DNA of 55,026 nt from Anaerotignum sp. (GCF_017483025.1 NZ_JAFUMA010000047.1:1-55026); one strand, 5' to 3'. Counted from the stretch's first letter, positions 24,025 through 33,309 are shown. Numbers and translations are program-made. The notes: generated by a model not told the origin, from the letters alone.

Positions 24025-25671
24025 TTATGTTTTTGCAGTGGGTCTGGGTCTGTTTGTCAGCAGAACGCGTTCCACGCTCCAGTAGAAGTTTTCGTCACCG
24101 ATGATATCGTGCAGGTCGGAACGATCCATCATTTTCATAGCGTGAGTAGGTACGCCGCAGACGGCAACGTCTACGCCCTTTGCGCGCAGGCTGTCTACCA
24201 GTTCGCGCAGGGTCTGTGCGCAGGAAATATCGATGTTGGATACACCACGCATGGAGAACAGGACGGTATCGTAACCAGACACTTTCAGAGCGATATCAGC
24301 TACAGACTGTGTGTTTGCGAAGATCATAGGGCCTGTGATGTAAACTACCTTTGCGTTGCTGTAGCGTTCGCACAGAACAGGGTCTGTAACGTGCATACGG
24401 TTCATATCAACATCTTCGTAGTTGATTTCGATGAAGGACAGACGGGATACCAGGAATACCAGACCGATGACAACGCCGATCAGGATAGCTACTGTCAGGT
24501 CGAATACGATAGTTGCCAGCATTGTGGCAACGAATTCCAGCATCGCGCCCTTGAATTTATGGGAGAAGATATAGTGGATGGATTCCCATTCATTCATTCT
24601 CCAGGCTGTTACCATCAGAACGCCAGCCAGGGCTGCCAGAGGAATTTTAGACATAACGGGAGCCAGCAGGAACATGGAGATCAAAAGACCTACTGCATGG
24701 AACACACCGGTCAGTCTTGTTTTTGCGCCGGATTTGATGGCTACGCTGGTACGGGCAATGGCTGCTGTTGCAGGGATACCGCCGAAGAAGGGCAGGAAGA
24801 TGTTACCGATACCCTGAGCGATCAATTCCTGGTTGGCATCCAGGCGAACGCCGGTCATACGGCCTGCGGAAGCACCGCAGAGCAAGCTTTCGATCATGCC
24901 CAGGATGGCAATGGAGAAAGCGGGTGTTACCAGGGCGCCGATGGTTTTCAGATCCAGAGCGCTGAACATCAGGCGGTTTTCGGGTGTCAGTGTTTTGGGG
25001 ATCTCGCCGACCACTGCAACATCCAGACCCATAAAGATGGATGCGGCTGTGGCGATGATGATGCTCAGCAGGGATGCAGGAACCACTGCATTCCATTTTT
25101 TAGGGAAGAAAACCATAAAGAGTACAACGAAGACGCCAATGCCAACAGCGGTCATATTGGGGGCGAAGCCCAGTATGCCATAGCTCAGCAGTTTTGCAAT
25201 ATTGGAGGAGCCTTCGGAATATGTACCAAAGAAATTATCGATCTGCCCCATGGCGATGATAACGGCGATACCGGAGGTAAAGCCTGTGATAACGGGGGCG
25301 GGGATAAAGGATGTCAGCTTGCCCAGATGCAGGATACCGGCGATCAGCAGGATCACACCGGCGATCAGCGTGGCGATGAACACACCATCGATACCGTAGG
25401 ATGCTACCAGCGGGATCAGGATAGCGGACATGGCGCCGGTAGGGCCGGAAATCTGGTAATAGCCGCCGGAAAGCAAGCTCATGAACAGACCGGCGATAAT
25501 GGCTGTGATCAGGCCGGCAGCGGCATCGGCACCACTGCTGACACCGAAGGCCAGCGCCAGGGGCAGGGCCACTGCGGCAACGGTCAGGCCGGCCATCAGG
25601 TCTTTTGTCAATGCGGCTGCGTTATAGCCGCGGAATTCATTTTTCAAACTGCTGATAAAAGCACTCAGCAT
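24025..25671 (-). CDS. SulP-family anion transporter with STAS domain
   Basis: This 548-residue membrane protein has an N-terminal transport domain with about 12-14 hydrophobic segments (AGLTVAAVALPLALAFG, ISGPTGAMSAILIPLV, IVTAIGMIES-like blocks). It ends in a cytoplasmic STAS domain (residues ~430-530) with MRGVSNIDISCAQTLRELVD. SulP proteins move sulfate, bicarbonate, C4-dicarboxylates or other anions; the substrate cannot be read here. The start is ATG 25671 with AAGGGAG nine bases upstream. It is monocistronic and convergent with trpB2. Confidence 0.9.
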   Translation of the reverse strand: MLSAFISSLKNEFRGYNAAALTKDLMAGLTVAAVALPLALAFGVSSGADAAAGLITAIIAGLFMSLLSGGYYQISGPTGAMSAILIPLVASYGIDGVFIATLIAGVILLIAGILHLGKLTSFIPAPVITGFTSGIAVIIAMGQIDNFFGTYSEGSSNIAKLLSYGILGFAPNMTAVGIGVFVVLFMVFFPKKWNAVVPASLLSIIIATAASIFMGLDVAVVGEIPKTLTPENRLMFSALDLKTIGALVTPAFSIAILGMIESLLCGASAGRMTGVRLDANQELIAQGIGNIFLPFFGGIPATAAIARTSVAIKSGAKTRLTGVFHAVGLLISMFLLAPVMSKIPLAALAGVLMVTAWRMNEWESIHYIFSHKFKGAMLEFVATMLATIVFDLTVAILIGVVIGLVFLVSRLSFIEINYEDVDMNRMHVTDPVLCERYSNAKVVYITGPMIFANTQSVADIALKVSGYDTVLFSMRGVSNIDISCAQTLRELVDSLRAKGVDVAVCGVPTHAMKMMDRSDLHDIIGDENFYWSVERVLLTNRPRPTAKT

Positions 25672-25891
25672 ACATAAAAACTCCCTTCATGTGGTTCGTT
25701 ATAATACATACATCTCATTTTTATAAAAAGTTGCAAAGGCAACAGGCATTTATTAGGGCTTTTTTAAAAAACAAAGCACGCCTGCTTATCATAACAAAGC
25801 GGGTGGCAGTTCTCAACCGTGAAAACGGAGATTTTTCCTGCCTTTTTTTGTGCAAATTTTGTGTTAAATTTTGGATTTTGCAAAAATACAT

Positions 25892-25916
25892 AAAAAAACC
25901 CGCCGTTTGGGGCGGG
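25892..25916 (-). terminator. Terminator of xpt
   Basis: CCCGCC / GGCGGG stem with a six-base loop, followed on the minus strand by TTTTTTT. Confidence 0.8.
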
Positions 25917-25940
25917 GAGAATATTTTGTTGATAAAAAAA

Positions 25941-26516
25941 TCAGTCTTTGAAAATGATATGACCATCTTCGATCTTTGTGATAACAACCAGAGAATCTAC
26001 ATTGTAGCCTGCTTCTCTCAGCTTTGCGCTGCCACCCTGGAATTCTTTCTCAATGACAGCTGCAATGCCGCAAACTTTACCGCCGGCCTGTTCCACCAGG
26101 GAGCAAAGACCCATGGCAGCTTCGCCGTGTGCCATAAAGTCGTCGAGGATGAGGACTCTGTCGTTTTCATTCAGATACTGCTTGGATACCCGGGCGATGG
26201 AAACGGTGCCTTTTGTAAAGGATTTTACAGCTGCGCCGTAGAAATCATCGGACATGGTGTTAGGCTGTGTTTTCTTTGCGAAAACAACGGGAACCAGATC
26301 GAAATACATGGAAGTGATGGCTGCGATGCCGATGCCGGATGCTTCGATGGTCAGGATTTTATTGATGCCCAGATGAGCAAAACGGCGATGGATTTCTTTC
26401 CCGATAGCCATAAAAAGACCAATATCAAGCTGGTGATTCAAAAAAGAATCTACTTTTACGACTTCTGTCCCCAATTCTATTCCGTCCTGGAGAATTCTTC
26501 TCTTTAACAAATCCAT
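25941..26516 (-). CDS. xpt: Xanthine phosphoribosyltransferase
   Basis: This 191-residue salvage enzyme converts xanthine and PRPP to XMP. It starts MDLLKRRILQDGIELGTE and shows the PRPP motif VLILDDFMAHGEAA (~124-137) with TIEASGIGIAAI upstream (~58), both diagnostic of Xpt rather than Hpt or Apt. In many Firmicutes xpt has a guanine riboswitch; none is visible here (see rejected items). No permease gene (pbuX) follows. The Shine-Dalgarno is GAGAGGAAG. Confidence 0.93.
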   Translation of the reverse strand: MDLLKRRILQDGIELGTEVVKVDSFLNHQLDIGLFMAIGKEIHRRFAHLGINKILTIEASGIGIAAITSMYFDLVPVVFAKKTQPNTMSDDFYGAAVKSFTKGTVSIARVSKQYLNENDRVLILDDFMAHGEAAMGLCSLVEQAGGKVCGIAAVIEKEFQGGSAKLREAGYNVDSLVVITKIEDGHIIFKD

Positions 26517-26583
26517 GCTGCTGGCTTCCTCTCTAAACTTCTTTACTGCTTTGTTGCTTGAATCTCAAAAAGATATCTTATTT

Positions 26584-26612
26584 ATTATACGGCCTGCTTT
26601 TGCCAATGTAAA
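26584..26612 (-). promoter_or_regulatory. xpt promoter
   Basis: Minus strand: TTTACA (26612-26607), 17-base spacer, perfect TATAAT (26589-26584). Confidence 0.75.
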
Positions 26613-26732
26613 TAAGCGATTTGCCAAAAAAGCCCGTTTTTCAGGAGAATTGGGAATTTGAATAGAAAGTCTGTTTTTTTTGCAAAAGTTTTGGGGATTT
26701 TGTGTGAAGGGCAATCCCATGAAAGGCTGCGC

Positions 26733-26912
26733 CTATTTTCGTTTTGCTGTACTTTCCAGCTCATCCGGCGTGTTTGCCATACGGATACGATTCAATACTT
26801 CCTGTCTTTCTTCTGTGGAAAGAGTGTAAAATTTATGCATATCCCGTCCGTTGTGTAAAATCAGCTGCTGTACCTCCTCTGGCAGGGTGTTCCATTTGCG
26901 AAACCAGTCCAT
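26733..26912 (-). CDS. Unknown 59-residue protein
   Basis: A short reading frame with good start signals: AAGGAGGTGATGAAAG then ATG at 26912. It begins MDWFRKWNTLPEEVQQLILH and has a second amphipathic helix FYTLSTEERQEVLNRIRM and a basic tail STAKRK. It is soluble, with two predicted helices and many Glu/Arg/Gln. I do not recognise the family. An alternative ATG 7 bases upstream is in another frame and closes after 28 codons, so it is rejected. It lies between xpt and the divergent zinc-ribbon gene; a terminator is not obvious. Confidence 0.65.
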   Translation of the reverse strand: MDWFRKWNTLPEEVQQLILHNGRDMHKFYTLSTEERQEVLNRIRMANTPDELESTAKRK

Positions 26913-26994
26913 CTTTCATCACCTCCTTTTTATATGATTATAATATGAAGGGATTTTGTTTTTTCATGCGGAAAAAGGGCAGAAGAAAAAGGGA

Positions 26995-27023
26995 TTGCAG
27001 GAAAAATGAAGAAAATATATAAT
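26995..27023 (+). promoter_or_regulatory. Promoter of the coiled-coil zinc-ribbon gene
   Basis: TTGCAG (26995-27000), 17-base spacer, perfect TATAAT (27018-27023). Confidence 0.7.
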
Positions 27024-27058
27024 AAGGATAAATATCGATGCAATAAGGAGGAATACCT

Positions 27059-27523
27059 ATGGCTTTCTTTGATAAACTGAATGAAATGGCAAAAACTGTT
27101 TCTGAAAAGGCAAATGACAGCCTGGAAACAAATAAACTGATCAGCGAGATCAATATTACAAAGGGCAATATCCAGGGCTTTCAGAGAGAACTGGGCGAAT
27201 ATTACTGGTCCAAATTCGCGGTGGGCGAACAGTTGGACGAGGAAGCAATGCTGATCTGCGACAAGATCGTAGTTGCCCAGGATAAGATTCGTGAATATGA
27301 AGCCCAGATCGACCAGATCAAAGCGGAAAGCGAAGCAAGAAAAGCAGAGCGCGAAGCAGAAAAAGCAGAACGCAAAGCAGCGGAAAAAGCGGCAGAAGCA
27401 GAACAGGCGGCGGAAAAAGCAGGCATTGAAAAAGATCCTGTTCCTGTATGCGCAGATTGCGGCGCAGTGCTGGCAGAAGGCCAGAAATTCTGTGGTTCCT
27501 GCGGCAAGCCTGTAGGCCAGTAA
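27059..27523 (+). CDS. Coiled-coil zinc-ribbon protein
   Basis: A 154-residue soluble protein. An N-terminal helical part (MAFFDKLNEMAKTVSEKAND) leads into a long charged coiled coil (about residues 70-125, runs of Ala-Glu-Lys-Ala). A C-terminal zinc ribbon follows, CADCGAVLAEGQKFCGSCG. Similar small proteins are common in Clostridia and remain uncharacterised; none has a settled function. The start is ATG 27059 with AAGGAGG at 27045-27051. It is monocistronic, ending at a terminator. Confidence 0.8.
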   Translation: MAFFDKLNEMAKTVSEKANDSLETNKLISEINITKGNIQGFQRELGEYYWSKFAVGEQLDEEAMLICDKIVVAQDKIREYEAQIDQIKAESEARKAEREAEKAERKAAEKAAEAEQAAEKAGIEKDPVPVCADCGAVLAEGQKFCGSCGKPVGQ

Positions 27524-27535
27524 GAAAAAGACCGA

Positions 27536-27574
27536 AAGCCTCAAGTCTGAAGAGAGACTTGGGGCTTCTCTTTC
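27536..27574 (+). terminator. Terminator after the zinc-ribbon gene
   Basis: Stem AAGCCTCAAGTCT / AGACTTGGGGCTT (one G-T pair), loop GAAGAG, then TCTCTTTC. The MATE start follows after 23 bases. Confidence 0.75.
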
Positions 27575-27597
27575 AGGCATGGGAAAGGAGGAGCGGC

Positions 27598-28971
27598 ATG
27601 GCTGAACAAAAACAGAATATCCTGGGGACAGACCCCATCGGGCGGCTTTTGCTGAAATTTTCCGTTCCAACGGCCCTGACCCTGATGGTAAACTACCTTT
27701 ATAATATCGTTGACCAGATCTTCATCGGCCATGCTACGGGCATCGCCGGTGTGGCAGCCACCAATGTCACCTTCCCCTTGGGCATCATTGCGGCGGCAAT
27801 GGCCCTGCTCATCGGGGATGGCTGCGCGGCAAATATCAGCCTGCATTTGGGCAGAAAAGAACAGGACGAAGCCGACAGGACTTTCGCCAATGCCGTTGTG
27901 CTTTTGCTGAGCGCAGGGCTTCTGCTGATGGTCTTTGGGCTGATTTTCGTAAGGCCGTTGGTAGTATTTTTCGGCGCATCCCCCACCATCGTGGAGGAAG
28001 CGGCGAAATATATGAGCATCACCCTGATCGGGCAGCCCTTTGCCATGTGTAATATGGCTTTTACGGCCATCATCCGTGCCGACGGCAACCCTCAGTACAT
28101 GATGCGAAGCATGATGATCGGTGCAATTTTGAATGTAATTTTAGACCCTATCTTCATTTTTGGCTTTGATTGGGGCATTTCGGGGGCGGCTCTGGCTACC
28201 ATCATCGGGCAGATCGTTTCCGGCTGTATCGCCCTGGCATATCTGCCACGCTATCAGCATTTCCATCTGAAAAAAGAAAATCTCCCTTTGCAGGGCAAAA
28301 CGGTGCAGAATATTTTCAAGCTGGGTTTCCCCAGCCTTTGTACCCAGACCGCATCGGCGGCGACCCAGATCGTGATGAACAACCTGATGCGCAAATATGG
28401 CGCCCAGACCATTTATGGCAGCGATATCGCTCTGTCCTGTTATGGCCTGATGATGAAAATTTATCAGATCGCCCACTCCATGTTTGTGGGTCTGGCTTCC
28501 GGCACCCAGCCCATCAATGGCTTCAACTTTGGCGCGAAGCAGTTCGAACGCGTTAAACAGACCATCAAAGTGGCGGCAAAGGCTTCTATCGTTATTTCTA
28601 TGGTGTGGTTTGCCGTATTCCATTTCGGCGGCGGCCTGCTGGCGTCTATGTTTGTGGAAGATGAACCGTTGTATCAGGAATTTGCGGTCCATTGTTTCCG
28701 TCTGTATATGCTGGGCTTCTTCGTCTATGGCCTGCCCAACGTAACGGCGTCCTTCTTCCAGGCCATCGGCAGTCCTGTGAAGGCGCTGACCGTGTCCCTT
28801 TCCAGACAGGTGTTGTTCCTCATCCCGCTGGCGCTGATTTTGTCTGCCCGTTTTGGGATGGATGGCGCTTTGGGGGCGGCTCCCATCGCCGATGTATTGA
28901 CCTTCCTGCTGGCAGTCCTTCTTCTGGTAAAAGAATTGAAGGGCTGGAAGGCAAAAGGCATGGTTTCTTAA
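27598..28971 (+). CDS. MATE-family multidrug/cation efflux transporter
   Basis: This 457-residue integral membrane protein has about 12 helices in two homologous halves, each with the MATE-type MVNYLYNIVDQIFIG- and FPSLCTQTASAATQIV-like segments. It starts GTDPIGRLLLKFSVPTALTL. It probably couples export of organic cations or drugs to Na+ or H+ gradients; the substrate is unknown. ATG 27598 is chosen because AAAGGAGGAG precedes it. The frame is open 150 bases further upstream, but that would run through the preceding gene's end and terminator. Confidence 0.92.
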   Translation: MAEQKQNILGTDPIGRLLLKFSVPTALTLMVNYLYNIVDQIFIGHATGIAGVAATNVTFPLGIIAAAMALLIGDGCAANISLHLGRKEQDEADRTFANAVVLLLSAGLLLMVFGLIFVRPLVVFFGASPTIVEEAAKYMSITLIGQPFAMCNMAFTAIIRADGNPQYMMRSMMIGAILNVILDPIFIFGFDWGISGAALATIIGQIVSGCIALAYLPRYQHFHLKKENLPLQGKTVQNIFKLGFPSLCTQTASAATQIVMNNLMRKYGAQTIYGSDIALSCYGLMMKIYQIAHSMFVGLASGTQPINGFNFGAKQFERVKQTIKVAAKASIVISMVWFAVFHFGGGLLASMFVEDEPLYQEFAVHCFRLYMLGFFVYGLPNVTASFFQAIGSPVKALTVSLSRQVLFLIPLALILSARFGMDGALGAAPIADVLTFLLAVLLLVKELKGWKAKGMVS

Positions 28972-28982
28972 ATAAAAAATTT

Positions 28983-29014
28983 GAGCATTGGATTTTTCCA
29001 ATGCTCTTTTTTTA
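28983..29014 (+). terminator. Terminator after the MATE gene
   Basis: Perfect 10-pair stem GAGCATTGGA / TCCAATGCTC with loop TTTT, then eight T. Confidence 0.9.
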
Positions 29015-29072
29015 CATATGGGACAAAGAAAGGGGATAGGTATAGAGTAACGAAAGGATAGGGGCGATTTGG

Positions 29073-29858
29073 ATGAAAAAGAACTGGAAAACGGGTGTGA
29101 AATATCTGGTGTTGTTTGGGATGTGCTTTCTGGGTGGCAGAACAGTTGCGGCAAGACAGGCAGAACCGGTCAGCGGGGAAAAGCGAGGGGAGCTTGCCAT
29201 CCTCATTGACGATTTTGGTTATTGCGGCGAAGGGACGGAAGAAATGCTTGCCTTAGAAATCCCTTTTACAGCGGCAGTGATGCCTTTCTCTTCCTGCACA
29301 GAAGCCGATGTGGAAGCGGTGCGGCAGGCGGGAAAGGAAATTTTCATACATATGCCTATGGAATCCCTGACAGGGAAACGAGAATGGGTCGGGGAAAAGG
29401 GCATCTTTCGAGAGATGAGCGAAGCGGAAATCAAAGAGAGGGTCAATGAGGCCTTTTCCATCCTGCCCGATGCCGTAGGGCTGAATAACCACATGGGTTC
29501 TGCCATCATGGAGGATAGAACTGCCCTTTCCGCTGTGATGGATATTTTAAAGGAAAGAAACGCCCTTTTTGTGGATAGCATGACGACGCCAAATAGCCTT
29601 GGGAAAACCATCGCCCGGGAAAAAGGCGTCACCTTCCTGGGGCGGGACGTATTTCTGGACAGCACCGATTCTCTGGAAGTGGTAAAATCCAATCTCCGCA
29701 AGGCGGCGGAAGTTGCGTTGGAAAAAGGCGAAGCCCTTGCCATTGGCCACGTGGGCCCCGAGGGCGGGGAAGTGACCGCCCGTGCCATCAAGGAACTGAT
29801 TCCGGAACTGGAACAGGCGGGAATCGTTTTCGTGAAGGTAAGCGCCCTAGCAAAATAA
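29073..29858 (+). CDS. Divergent polysaccharide deacetylase family protein (YibQ-like)
   Basis: This 261-residue exported protein has a signal peptide or anchor (VKYLVLFGMCFLGG), then a NodB-like fold of the DUF610 branch: LAILIDDFGYCGEGTEEML with the metal Asp, HMPMES (His), GLNNHMGSAIM (NHxGS) and FVDSMTTPNS, with a C-terminal AIGHVGPEG (abbreviated from the visible block). Substrates in this branch are not established; peptidoglycan or surface sugar is likely. The start is ATG 29073. The recU gene follows after 56 bases. Confidence 0.85.
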   Translation: MKKNWKTGVKYLVLFGMCFLGGRTVAARQAEPVSGEKRGELAILIDDFGYCGEGTEEMLALEIPFTAAVMPFSSCTEADVEAVRQAGKEIFIHMPMESLTGKREWVGEKGIFREMSEAEIKERVNEAFSILPDAVGLNNHMGSAIMEDRTALSAVMDILKERNALFVDSMTTPNSLGKTIAREKGVTFLGRDVFLDSTDSLEVVKSNLRKAAEVALEKGEALAIGHVGPEGGEVTARAIKELIPELEQAGIVFVKVSALAK

Positions 29859-29914
29859 TGTAAACTATGGTAAAATAACTCCGTATATACAAAAATGAGG
29901 GAAGGAGCAGGAAT

Positions 29915-30460
29915 ATGGCCCATTGGAATTCCAGAGGGCTGCGGGGCAGCACCTTTGAAGAGATCATCAATTTCACAAATGAACGCTATCGGCAGTCAAA
30001 ACTGGCCCTGTTCCAGAAAATTCCTACGCCTATCACCCCTGTAAAGATGGATGGGGAATCGAAAACGATTACTCTGGCCTATTTCGAAAAGCAGTCTACT
30101 GTAGACTATATCGGCGTAGCCCAGGGCATCCCCGTGGCCTTCGATGCCAAGGAAACGGCGGGCAAAAGCCTGCCCCTGCAGAATATCCATGAGCATCAGA
30201 TGGCGTTTATGGAGGAATTTAAGGAGCAGCGGGGCCTTTCCTTTCTTTTGGTACATTTTTCTGCAGTGGATGAATATTATCTGCTGCCCTTTGAAACACT
30301 GAAGATATATTGGGAAAATGCGGCAAAGGGCGGACGCAAATCCATCCCCTATGCTGCCTTCGATAAAAAATACAGCATCCAGCAGACAGGCAGCATCCTG
30401 CATTATCTGGAAGCGGTCAGCCTGTACTTGGAGGAAACAGAAAAGCAAGGAAGTGAGTGA
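29915..30460 (+). CDS. recU: Holliday junction resolvase RecU
   Basis: This 181-residue protein cuts four-way DNA junctions in Firmicute recombination and segregation. Motifs: NSRGLRGSTFEEIIN near the N-terminus, the nuclease core STVDYIGVAQGIPVAFDAKET with Asp and the catalytic Asp-x-Lys-Glu (~67-86), QNIHEHQ, and a C-terminal ISYSAFDKKY-like block. It lacks the long N-terminal tail some RecU have. The start is ATG 29915 with GAAGGAGC upstream. In B. subtilis recU neighbours ponA; here it precedes the tldD-pmbA pair with 1 base between. Confidence 0.88.
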   Translation: MAHWNSRGLRGSTFEEIINFTNERYRQSKLALFQKIPTPITPVKMDGESKTITLAYFEKQSTVDYIGVAQGIPVAFDAKETAGKSLPLQNIHEHQMAFMEEFKEQRGLSFLLVHFSAVDEYYLLPFETLKIYWENAAKGGRKSIPYAAFDKKYSIQQTGSILHYLEAVSLYLEETEKQGSE

Positions 30461-30461
30461 T

Positions 30462-31844
30462 ATGCTGAAAAAAACAGCAGTGGAAAATATACTGACAGCG
30501 GCCCTGGAAAGCGGCGCGGATTTTGCGGAAATCTACGCGGAAGAGACGAAGCGCAGCAACATCGCCATGGTAAACGGCAGGGTGGAAACGGCTCTGGGCG
30601 GCATGGATTACGGCGCAGGGGTGCGCCTGTTCTTTGGCAATCAGGCCATCTATGGTTTTACCAACGACCTTTCTGAGGAAAACCTCATCCGCATCGCCAG
30701 AGAAGGTGCGGCGGCAATGAAGGGCGACCGCATCTACAACATCAAGGGTTGGAAGGAAATGGCGGCAAGATGTATCAACCCCATCCGTATCCTGCCGGAA
30801 AGCATTGCAAAAACCGCCAAGGCGGAACAGCTGCGACGGGCATCCGCAGCGGCGAAAAATTATAACGACCTTATTACACAGACCAGAGCCGGCTATCTGG
30901 AAGTGATGAAACACGTTCTGGTGGCCAACAGCGAAGGGGTCTGGGGGGAAGAAAACCGCACCCGCAGCCGTTTTACGGTGGAAGCAGTGGCTTCTTCCGC
31001 AACGGAAAAGCAGAGTGGTCATCTGGGGCCCGGCGGTTCCGAAGGGTTTGAACTCTTCGACCGCATCGATGTGGAGGATACAGCAAGGGAAGCGGCTCGT
31101 ATTGCTGTGACCATGCTGGGTGCAAAACCCTGCCCTGCAGGGAAAATGCCCGTTGTGATCGATAATGGCTTCGGTGGGGTTATTTTCCATGAAGCCTGCG
31201 GTCATGGGTTGGAGGCAACTTCCGTGGCGAGAAATGCTTCCGTTTTTGCAGGTAAGATGGGACAGCTCATCGCATCCCCTCTGGTAACGGCTATTGACGA
31301 TGGCACCATCCAAAACGGCTGGGGCTCTGCGGAAATGGACGACGAAGGCACGCCTACGGCGAGAAATATCCTGATCAAAGACGGTGTTCTTAATTCCTAT
31401 ATGGTGGATAGACTGAACGGCAGACGCATGGGCGCATCCATCACAGGTTCCGCCCGCAGACAGGATTACCGCTATGCCCCCACCAGCCGTATGACCAATA
31501 CTTTCATCGATAATGGCAAAAGTACCCCTGCGGAAATCATCGCCAATACGGAATTTGGCCTTTATGCGAAGCAGATGGGCGGCGGCAGTGTAGACCCTGC
31601 AACGGGTTCCTTCAATTTTGCCGTTCTGGAAGGATATATGATCCGCAATGGTAAAATCGCTGAGCCTGTCAGAGGGGCGACCCTCATTGGCAAAGGCGCA
31701 GAGGTTTTGCGGGATATTGATATGGTTGGCAATAACCTGAAACGGGCTCAGGGCATGTGCGGCAGCAAGAGCGGCTCTATCCCTACAGATGTGGGACAGC
31801 CAATGATCCGTGTCAGCAGTATGACCGTTGGCGGAAGGGGGTAA
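30462..31844 (+). CDS. tldD: TldD-family metallopeptidase
   Basis: This 460-residue subunit has the zinc motif HEACGHGLEA (HExxxH, ~247) and blocks FGGVIFHEACGH, MDDEGTPTARN, RRQDYRYAPTSRMTNT and GGGSVDPATGSFNFAV of TldD. With PmbA (next gene) it forms a heterodimeric protease that in E. coli matures microcin B17 and cleaves CcdA; the clostridial target is unknown. ATG 30462 has GGAAG in the preceding recU end and starts 1 base after its stop. The frame is open further back but would overlap recU. Confidence 0.92.
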   Translation: MLKKTAVENILTAALESGADFAEIYAEETKRSNIAMVNGRVETALGGMDYGAGVRLFFGNQAIYGFTNDLSEENLIRIAREGAAAMKGDRIYNIKGWKEMAARCINPIRILPESIAKTAKAEQLRRASAAAKNYNDLITQTRAGYLEVMKHVLVANSEGVWGEENRTRSRFTVEAVASSATEKQSGHLGPGGSEGFELFDRIDVEDTAREAARIAVTMLGAKPCPAGKMPVVIDNGFGGVIFHEACGHGLEATSVARNASVFAGKMGQLIASPLVTAIDDGTIQNGWGSAEMDDEGTPTARNILIKDGVLNSYMVDRLNGRRMGASITGSARRQDYRYAPTSRMTNTFIDNGKSTPAEIIANTEFGLYAKQMGGGSVDPATGSFNFAVLEGYMIRNGKIAEPVRGATLIGKGAEVLRDIDMVGNNLKRAQGMCGSKSGSIPTDVGQPMIRVSSMTVGGRG

Positions 31845-31846
31845 GC

Positions 31847-33193
31847 ATGATGAAAAGAAAAGAATTTTTGGACAAGGTGCTTGCCTTTGGGAAACAGGAA
31901 GGCTTTGCGGAGTGCGAAGTGTTTTACCGCGGCGGCAAGGCTTTTGAGGTGCTGATTCTGGAAGGGGAAGTTGCCAATTATGAAAACAGCAAGGAGGAAG
32001 GTCTGGCGTTTCGCGGCAATATCAACGGACGGACAGGCTATGCCTATACGGAACGGCTGACGGAAGCGGCCATCCCTTTTCTGGTGGAAACGGCAAAGGA
32101 AAATGCGGCCCTCCTTTCCCCCGAGGATATGGAAGATTTATATGAAGGGGAAGCATCCTATCCCCAACTGGAAGGCGTGAATGAAGAACTGGAACAGCTG
32201 AAAGTGGAGGATAAGATCAACGCAGCCATGCGTATGGAACAGGCGGCACTGGCCGGCGCGGAGGAAGTAGCATCTCTGGATTACTGCGCTTTGGGCACTG
32301 CCCTTGCGGAAATCGCCATCAAAAATACAAAAGGTCTGGATGTTTCTTTTGCGAAAAACTTTGCGACAGCATACGTTTCTGCCATTGCAAAAAAAGGAGA
32401 GGAAACGAAAACAGGCTCCTATTTCTGGAAGGCCCAGGACTGGAACGATTTCGACCCCGAAGCAACAGGCCGTGAAGCGGCAAAGCGAGCGGCGGCCCAT
32501 CTGGGTGCATCCTCTGTGCCCAGCGGCAAATATGATATCATTCTGGATGGCAGAGCCATGGTTTCCCTACTGGGGGCCTTCGCGGGAATTTTCTTTGCGG
32601 AAAATGTGCAGAAAGGGTTTTCCTTATTAAATGAGAAAACAGGCATGAAAATTGCTTCTGATAAAGTGACTTTAAGAGATGATGCCCTTCTGGAAGGCGG
32701 CTATGGCACCCGACCCTTCGACAGCGAAGGGGTTTCCGGGAAAAATAAAGCCGTCATCGAAAATGGCGTACTGAAAACCCTCCTTTATAATAGGAAGACA
32801 GCCAGAAAAGATGGTGTCAAATCTACTGGTAATGGCTTCAAAGCGGGACTGACGGGCTCCGTGAAAACAGGCACGACGAATTTCTATCTGGCAAAGGGCG
32901 AAAAAAGCAGGGAAGAACTGTTTGCAGAAATGGGCGATGGCCTTTTCATCACCAGCCTGATGGGCCTTCATGCAGGCACCAACGCCGTTTCCGGTGATTT
33001 TTCCCTTTCTGCGGAGGGTTTCCGCGTGGAAGATGGGAAAATCGGCAAGCCTGTGGAACAGATCACCATTGCAGGTAATTTCTATAAACTGCTGGAAGGC
33101 GTGGAAGAATTGGCGGATGACCTTTACTTTGGTTCCGGTGGGGTAGGTTCTCCTTCCGTTCTGGTAAGGAAGCTGGATATTGCAGGTATATAA
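31847..33193 (+). CDS. pmbA: PmbA-like partner of TldD
   Basis: A 448-residue homologue of the preceding protein that lacks the HExxxH site, as PmbA/TldE does. It has AEDIFAEC-like GFAECEVFYRGGKAFEVL at the N-terminus, GKYDIILDGRAMVSLLGAF (~225) and GDFSLSAEGFRVEDGKIG near the C-terminus. It starts 2 bases after the tldD stop with AAGGGGG upstream; two adjacent ATGs (31847, 31850) are possible. No microcin-type or peptide precursor gene is visible nearby, so the role is probably housekeeping peptidase. Confidence 0.9.
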   Translation: MMKRKEFLDKVLAFGKQEGFAECEVFYRGGKAFEVLILEGEVANYENSKEEGLAFRGNINGRTGYAYTERLTEAAIPFLVETAKENAALLSPEDMEDLYEGEASYPQLEGVNEELEQLKVEDKINAAMRMEQAALAGAEEVASLDYCALGTALAEIAIKNTKGLDVSFAKNFATAYVSAIAKKGEETKTGSYFWKAQDWNDFDPEATGREAAKRAAAHLGASSVPSGKYDIILDGRAMVSLLGAFAGIFFAENVQKGFSLLNEKTGMKIASDKVTLRDDALLEGGYGTRPFDSEGVSGKNKAVIENGVLKTLLYNRKTARKDGVKSTGNGFKAGLTGSVKTGTTNFYLAKGEKSREELFAEMGDGLFITSLMGLHAGTNAVSGDFSLSAEGFRVEDGKIGKPVEQITIAGNFYKLLEGVEELADDLYFGSGGVGSPSVLVRKLDIAGI

Positions 33194-33202
33194 AATAAGA
33201 AG

Positions 33203-33240
33203 AAAGCCTTGCGGGCGGGAATGTCTGCAGGGCTTTTCAT
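33203..33240 (+). terminator. Weak terminator after pmbA
   Basis: AAGCCTTGC / GCAGGGCTT arms (one G-T pair) with a 14-base loop, then TTCATT. The stem is short for its loop. Confidence 0.5.
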
Positions 33241-33309
33241 TATCTGAAATACTGGAGAATTTTGACAGATTTCCCCTCTGTTTTTGGACTGGTAATGAAA
33301 GGGGAATGG

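Noticed and set aside
23998..25677. 559-codon plus-strand frame opposite the SulP gene, Cys/Gly/Gln rich
   Set aside because: Antisense shadow without ribosome binding site; the SulP frame has transmembrane and STAS features.
26517..26732. Guanine riboswitch expected upstream of xpt
   Set aside because: The purine aptamer core and its paired loops are not visible in the minus-strand leader; only a normal promoter is seen.
30462..33193. Microcin or RiPP maturation cluster around TldD/PmbA
   Set aside because: No precursor peptide, cyclodehydratase or exporter is visible nearby; the neighbours are recU and glgB.
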